Shown here in pieces: positions 59,340 through 64,000 of a stretch of DNA of 64,000 bases. The stretch's first letter is position 1. Each line of letters starts with the position of its first letter. Source of the DNA: Crambe crambe. Its lineage: Eukaryota; Porifera; Demospongiae; Poecilosclerida; Crambeidae. The notes beneath the pieces were generated by a model. It was not told the DNA's origin. It saw only the letters and a program-made list of their open reading frames with translations, and made no database searches. The stretch lies in contig OZ004585.1 of the NCBI GenBank assembly GCA_963924555.1, positions 6,337,488-6,401,487 on the forward strand, in the 5' to 3' direction. The translations under genes were made by a program, and so were the position numbers.

Positions 59340-60180
59340 GGATTGTGCATCAAATGCAGTCAGGTACGGTCCATTTAGAGACTGCACTCTTGAGAGTGCC
59401 ACATAGGCCATCCCATCTGCAAATACCTTGTCTGACAGATCTACGATAACACAGTCTAAGGCATTTACGGCATAGGCCAAGATTAAAGGAAATTGGGTAG
59501 CTACGGGACACATAATAACTCTTAAGTACCATGAACTTTCCCTTTACTTTTTCAATATCACAGGTGGTCAAATTTGATTGAAACTCCTGAGAACACGCCA
59601 AGGACGATGCCGATGGCACCGTTCACTAAGCCTGCTTTAACTTCAATGTTTCGCCTGAGCATTACACGGGCACCCATGGCCAACTTCAGGACAGCTTCCA
59701 ACCCTGCAGTGTTGTTGCAGTCCTGAATTGTTCAGTGTTGCCAGGTTCATGGATTTATCCACAATCTGTGGATTTTTGGATAAGAAAATTGTCTATGAAT
59801 ATCTATGGATGTCTATGGTATCCTTTTCTGTCTGTGGATTTTTTAAGAGAGTAACCTGGCAACACTGATTGTTTGGCTGCCTTTTGGTGCCATTTTGCAG
59901 TGCTTCGCGTCTCATCTACCTCATTGGTGGTGCACGGTATGACATGCACCTCTGACTCTAAGTTGCGCAGCATTTCCTCATTTGCACAGCACATCAAACT
60001 TTTTTCTGTTTGGAACAGGCACATGGGATTTTTTCCCAACTCCTGCAGTTGTACCAGCTTTTCAACTACTGGAATATCAATAACATGCTCTTTCAGAATT
60101 GTAAGCATCTCTTTTGCGAGACTATAATAATAGCTACCACATCTCACTCTATCTAGAATAATTATCGGAGAACTGCATGA
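59340..60180 (-). pseudogene. Pif1-like helicase fragment
   Basis: Minus-strand pieces of a Pif1-type helicase C-terminal half: AVLKLAMGARVMLRRNI and GLVNGAIGIVLGVF (about 59620-59700), FPLILAYAVNALDC and SDKVFADGMAYVALSRVQSL (59380-59490), and an upstream piece LVQLQELGKNPMCLFQTEKS (59990-60050). VALSRV is the conserved motif VI region of Pif1. Frames change several times, a short stretch is missing after ILAYAV (the usual HKSQG-like part), and a 135-bp MITE interrupts it. Such helicases are carried by Helitrons and also exist as host genes; nothing here decides which. Confidence 0.75.
59733..59867. mobile_element. 135-bp hAT-like MITE
   Basis: Perfect inverted ends CAGTGTTGCCAGGTT at 59733 and AACCTGGCAACACTG at 59867, with ATTGTT duplicated on both sides (59727-59732, 59868-59873). 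CAGTGTTGCC is a common hAT end; the 6-bp duplication is shorter than the usual 8. It sits inside the Pif1 fragment. Confidence 0.85.
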
Positions 60181-60512
60181 CCGTCTTTTTTTCTGTCTTT
60201 CATTAATTGTGAGCTCATCATAATGGACACAGTCCTTTCAGATGTTTATTGCATCCTAACTTGTGCCAGCCCTACTCATTTTTTTCAAACACAGGGTTAC
60301 CATTGACTGGTTGTATAGTTGGAGTAAGTCCCCAGCAAAAAGGATATTTTTTCCTCCAGATTTAGACTTGACATCATAAGCCTACATCATTAGAAGCACT
60401 TGTTCATGTATAGTGTACTACAGGTATTATGGTTGTACGTATACCGAAATAATTTCTATTTAAGCTAGCATGTTGTGCTCACTGTATCATTTAGTCTACA
60501 TGTGAGCTCAAG
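60181..60512. other. Gene-free stretch
   Basis: Nothing recognised beyond possible remains of the Pif1 fragment at its left edge. Confidence 0.35.
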
Positions 60513-61041
60513 ATGGCTGAAGGAGGAGGTTAGTAGTTATCTTCTAATTACATTTGAAATTGCTCTTGCTTTCTTTTTGAAGCCAAAAAAAAAAGGAGTA
60601 TGAAGTAGAATTGTACTAACGAGATCATTAATTACAAACACAACAGCTGGTGATGACAATAATGATGAGGGTGATGAAGGTGATAAAAAAGTAAGGCCAA
60701 AAAAAAAAAAGCAAAAGAGTAAGTAATAATCACCTTCCATAATAGCTGCTTCATACAATTGGAATTCAGCAGAATGCAGATTCCGGTTGAGACCAAAAAG
60801 CTGCAAATTTGGTGAGAAATGCTTATACCAACGTAAGTTTTAGGCTACATGTACAAACTTTTCCTATTTCTTTTCTTTTACTACAGATTCTGCAAGGCGC
60901 CCAAGGCCACAACCCACTACAAAAGAAGTTTATATATTTAATAAAATTTTAATAGATAAACTAATTATTATTGAAAAAATATTAAACATTAGTACTGTAC
61001 AGTTCAAAATACTACAATGTAGCTACAGCTTTTTACTTTAG
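60513..61041 (+). CDS. Possible small three-exon gene, Asp/Lys-rich
   Basis: Exon 60513-60528 (MAEGG, donor GTTAGT), 60647-60718 (GDDNNDEGDEGDKKVRPKKKK, donor GTAAGT) and from 60887 (NSARRPRPQPTTKE...). Phases agree, and an acidic run followed by a basic run reads like a nuclear protein N-terminus. After TTKE the frame enters very AT-rich sequence and stops at 61041 within the 3' end of the opposite-strand glycoprotein gene. It may be the first exons of a truncated gene or chance. No known family. Confidence 0.3.
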
Positions 61042-61980
61042 TTCTTTATATTGTGAGTATCTATTTTTTCTAACAAGAAAAAATATAATGAATAAGACTA
61101 CTAATAGGACAGTGAATACTCCCAGTATCAAAGATGTGATTAAGAATCCTATGCTGTAATCATTCCAGCTATGATAAATATTGGCAATTATGATTTTGTA
61201 GCTGTAGATCTTGGAAATAGTTCCAAAGTTCTTATGAGTAGTGATGAATACACATCTTCCATTATAACTGCTTAAATCGATGCTGCAATTCTGAGTCAAG
61301 TTGCTTGAAGAAATTGTACAAACTTTATCCAACTCTGGAGACGTGGCATTGTAAAAGGTATAAGATACATTGAAGCTCCATTGAGCAGTTACCATCCCTG
61401 AAGTGATACTCGAATTCAAAATTAGGTAGTAGTAATTTGGTGGTAACTCTTCTTTCCCGAACTTCCTTCCTATGGTTATATTATATTGTGTTCCATTGGA
61501 TGTGTATCTTCTATAATAGTTGCATTGTTCCATTGAGCTGGCGTCATTGTAACATTTCATATTTTCATATGTCATTAAGTAGACTTTGATGCATGAGTGA
61601 TTGCATTGACTGCTCATTGTATCGATGACGACAGAAATATTTGCATCATTTTGAAGCCAGAGATTATCGAATATTGGTATGAAGCTAGCACCCAGAGAAA
61701 TGTTTGTATCAGTGGAAAATGATTTATGATCAATATCATTAGTAGTACATGGACCTTCAAATACTTGATAAGGATGTCTATTTGAATCTTGATGAAAGCT
61801 GATTGATTTCATTTCTTTACTATCAATTCTAAATAGTTTATCATCTAATGTAAGAGGTGTAATTTCTCCTTGCTGGTTGTGTGCAGTAGTGGGAGTCTCC
61901 TTCAGTTTCAGATGGTAATAGTTTACAAAGAGTCCTAAACATGCCAGCGACACTATTCCTATAGGAAGTGTAGTAGATAC
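61033..61980 (-). CDS. Membrane glycoprotein with two TM segments, unknown function
   Basis: An open exon of at least 306 codons ending YSQYKELK with a stop at 61033. The N-terminal part TTLPIGIVSLACLGLFVNYY is hydrophobic, and YSIGFLITSLILGVFTVLLV with VLFIIFFLV is a second, long TM segment before a short basic tail (RKNRYSQYKELK). The middle 230 residues have about ten N-glycosylation sequons (NIS, NHS, NGT, NIT, NSS, NVS, NAT, NLT) and eight or more Cys, so it should lie outside the cell. There is no ATG in frame before the first TM segment; the frame stays open from a TGA near 61998, so a short upstream exon joined at an AG near 61985 is likely but was not found. A tandem pseudogene copy lies at 56771-58075. 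Family not recognised. Confidence 0.65.
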   Translation of the reverse strand, partial: VSTTLPIGIVSLACLGLFVNYYHLKLKETPTTAHNQQGEITPLTLDDKLFRIDSKEMKSISFHQDSNRHPYQVFEGPCTTNDIDHKSFSTDTNISLGASFIPIFDNLWLQNDANISVVIDTMSSQCNHSCIKVYLMTYENMKCYNDASSMEQCNYYRRYTSNGTQYNITIGRKFGKEELPPNYYYLILNSSITSGMVTAQWSFNVSYTFYNATSPELDKVCTISSSNLTQNCSIDLSSYNGRCVFITTHKNFGTISKIYSYKIIIANIYHSWNDYSIGFLITSLILGVFTVLLVVLFIIFFLVRKNRYSQYKELK

Positions 61981-64000
61981 ATCTTTGCTATTTCACAGAC
62001 AATGTGACTCATACACATTTGTACATACACACAAAGCATTACTTATTGGCTGTAATACGTATAGATTCATCATGCACAGCCCAGTGTATTCTGAAATGAG
62101 AATTGTGGGCAAGAAGATTTCCCCCATGGCTATAGCTACAATGAATTATCAAAGCCATATACACTATACTATGGCAATTATTGATTAGCATGCCTTATGT
62201 GCACTATAGTCATGAATATTATTAAAACATGGATCACACACAGAGTGTAGCTATTTCTGGGCAGGCCATGAAGATTTGTCTAATTCATTACACAGCAATG
62301 TATGATCTATGAATAAAAGTACTGACTAACTTAATAGAGGCAGTGATATCATTTATTATGAGGTGAAAAGGCAACTGTTTTGGTTATACAATCATGCAGT
62401 CTAATGGTACATAATGGTAGTGAGGAAATTCCTATGATGGAAATTGAAATTCATTCCCGTATAACAATCACACTATTATTATTAACAGTTAGCTAGCTAC
62501 TAACCTGTTATGAATATTGGTATCATGAAAATAATGGATAGATTGGTACTCCTAGAGCAACTCATCTTTCCTGTCAGTTTCTGATTTTCATTAGTTTTGA
62601 GTCCTATTACAATGATTATTTATACAATAACTATAATCATCTGGTCTGGGCTGACAGCTACGTACTATTGTTAATGCAGTTGAGGAATCAAGGGAGGGTT
62701 CCCCATAGTCTGGCATAGCCACACTATGGCGGAAACATTCAATAGACCGAGTTGTCAGAAGTAGCAGAAAATCTGCTACTGTATGAAATCATTACCTAAC
62801 CACACTGACGTCACTGCATGTGAACCACAGTGTACACCACAGACATGCAGAACCAACACTACTGCTGCTATGGAGAAACTTTGCCCTGTGTCAATAGCTT
62901 GTCTCTATTTTCTCCTTAAAGAGAAGCACCCTCTAGCTACACATAAACCCTTCAGGGACCACACTCATCCAAATCACAGACTAAAGATCTCAACAGTAGG
63001 AACACATGCATGCTTGGATTTTGGAGCCTTCTGACAGTCCTGTCATACTTCTTTTCCACAACTATAACAGATATTGTTGATTATGATTATTACACATAAC
63101 TATGTGTTGTTTTATTACTTACTGCCATGACCACAAGCTGACCATAATGGAAATTCCAATCTGATGACTCAAAGTATTGTATGTTACCCTTGCGCTTCGC
63201 GCTCGGGGTGTGGCTGCATGCAATTTTGTCCATGCTACATCATCAATAATCTCACCATGTAGCTATCTCAAGAGATATTATAGCTAAAAGGCGGGAGGGT
63301 GGGGCAATTACGAGGGTGGGACAATTCGATAATCTTTGTTCACCTTACTGAGTCAGTGGCCACCACACTGAGCTACCATTTCATTCTGATTTTGATCATG
63401 CTAGCTATATCATCATGCACATGATGCATCGTATATACCTACAATTAAGTAAACTATTTGCTATACCTTTATCCATACTGGACATCATCTTCATCTTCTT
63501 GCTTGCTATACAAACTATAGCTAGCTATAACCCTTTTAGAATTTTATCTACATAGCTATGGTCTCGTGGGTACCGGGTCTGTGGCTCACCTTATATAGCA
63601 TTTACAGAGGATTTCACGATCTTTGCAACGGGAAAGCCAAAAGCGGAAGTAATTCAAACCTACTGATTGGTCAGATTCCTCATGTTGATCACACAAATGA
63701 TGTCAGTCGCGTAGCCATCCGACCGGAAGTGATAATACATTTCCTTTTAAAGTAATTTCTTCCGCTCGATCGAATTTATGACCTATGCATTCCCAAAGTC
63801 AAAGGTTAATGAATGAGATAGTAATCTAGAACTATACAGAAAAGAAGGGATTTTCAAAAAGAGTAAAATTTCAATACTAGCTAACATATTTTCTTAGAAA
63901 AACTACTAGAATTACTGAAGAAATACAGTAAGTAATTATGGCAACAATATATCCAATCAATTTAGGTATATTATTACTATTCAACCAGTAATATCCAAGA
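61981..64000. other. Gene-poor right end
   Basis: 61981-62365 is the duplicated upstream flank of the glycoprotein gene. Beyond it no exon could be supported: an 83-codon frame at 62783-63034 and a 65-codon frame at 63558-63755 lack known motifs or splice context. A short block at 63562 (GGTCTCGTGGGTACCGGGTC) loosely resembles the hairpin-TIR ends. Confidence 0.4.

Noticed and set aside
62783-63034. 83-codon frame with several Cys
   Set aside because: No motif or splice support and low-complexity surroundings.
1-64000. tRNA, rRNA, CRISPR or bacterial insertion sequences
   Set aside because: No cloverleaf with an intact T-arm and anticodon arm, no rRNA core sequence and no regular spacer-repeat array could be recognised by eye; short tRNAs could still be missed.

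Overview
The window reads as nuclear DNA of an early-branching invertebrate animal, most likely a demosponge (Amphimedon-like). That is inference from gene style, not a database match: short GT-AG introns, a ROC-COR GTPase ending in a Death domain, a chondroitin GalNAc-transferase-like enzyme, and a great density of DNA transposons, MITEs and rolling-circle elements. No tRNA, rRNA, CRISPR array or bacterial-type operon was seen.

Layout. 1-10 kb: a pair of inverted TIR elements (1366-2200 and 7428-8269) around a three-exon hAT transposon (2860-6430, minus) whose last exon is split by a TTAA-flanked MITE; then two exons of a Kelch-repeat gene. 10-20 kb: palindromic MITEs, then a Ty3/Gypsy LTR fossil (10960-20016, minus) that was entered by a second hAT element (12162-17130), which itself carries a foldback and another TIR element. 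20-26.4 kb: MITEs, then the 3' part of a host ROC-COR-Death gene (23178-26394). 26.9-32.6 kb: a MITE, then a 5-kb two-gene DNA transposon (27688-32644) with a RecQ-like helicase converging on a seven-exon DUF6589-like transposase gene carrying a ZAD-like zinc finger; this fits AcademH. 33.3-40.4 kb: a chondroitin GalNAc-transferase-like gene with one in-frame stop, a mariner-like MITE, and a four-exon gene for a 126-aa unknown protein whose third intron holds a 2.5-kb CACTG-ended element. 41.1-56.8 kb: a head-to-tail array of small Helentron-like elements (types A, B, C), interrupted by a 6.3-kb IS3EU-like transposon (43755-50071; intact DDE integrase gene plus a HECT ubiquitin-ligase-like gene) and by a 3.5-kb RT retroposon (52713-56254). 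56.8-64 kb: a pseudogene and an intact copy of a two-TM glycoprotein gene, a Pif1-like helicase fragment, and gene-poor sequence.

The host genes visible are few: Kelch fragment, ROC-COR-Death gene, GalNAc-transferase gene, the 126-aa gene and the membrane glycoprotein with its dead copy. Nearly everything else is mobile DNA in several nested layers. The most interesting parts are the helicase-bearing transposon with its related MITEs, all sharing a hairpin inside the terminal repeat; the HECT-bearing IS3EU-like transposon; and the Helentron-like array whose unit ends are readable base by base.
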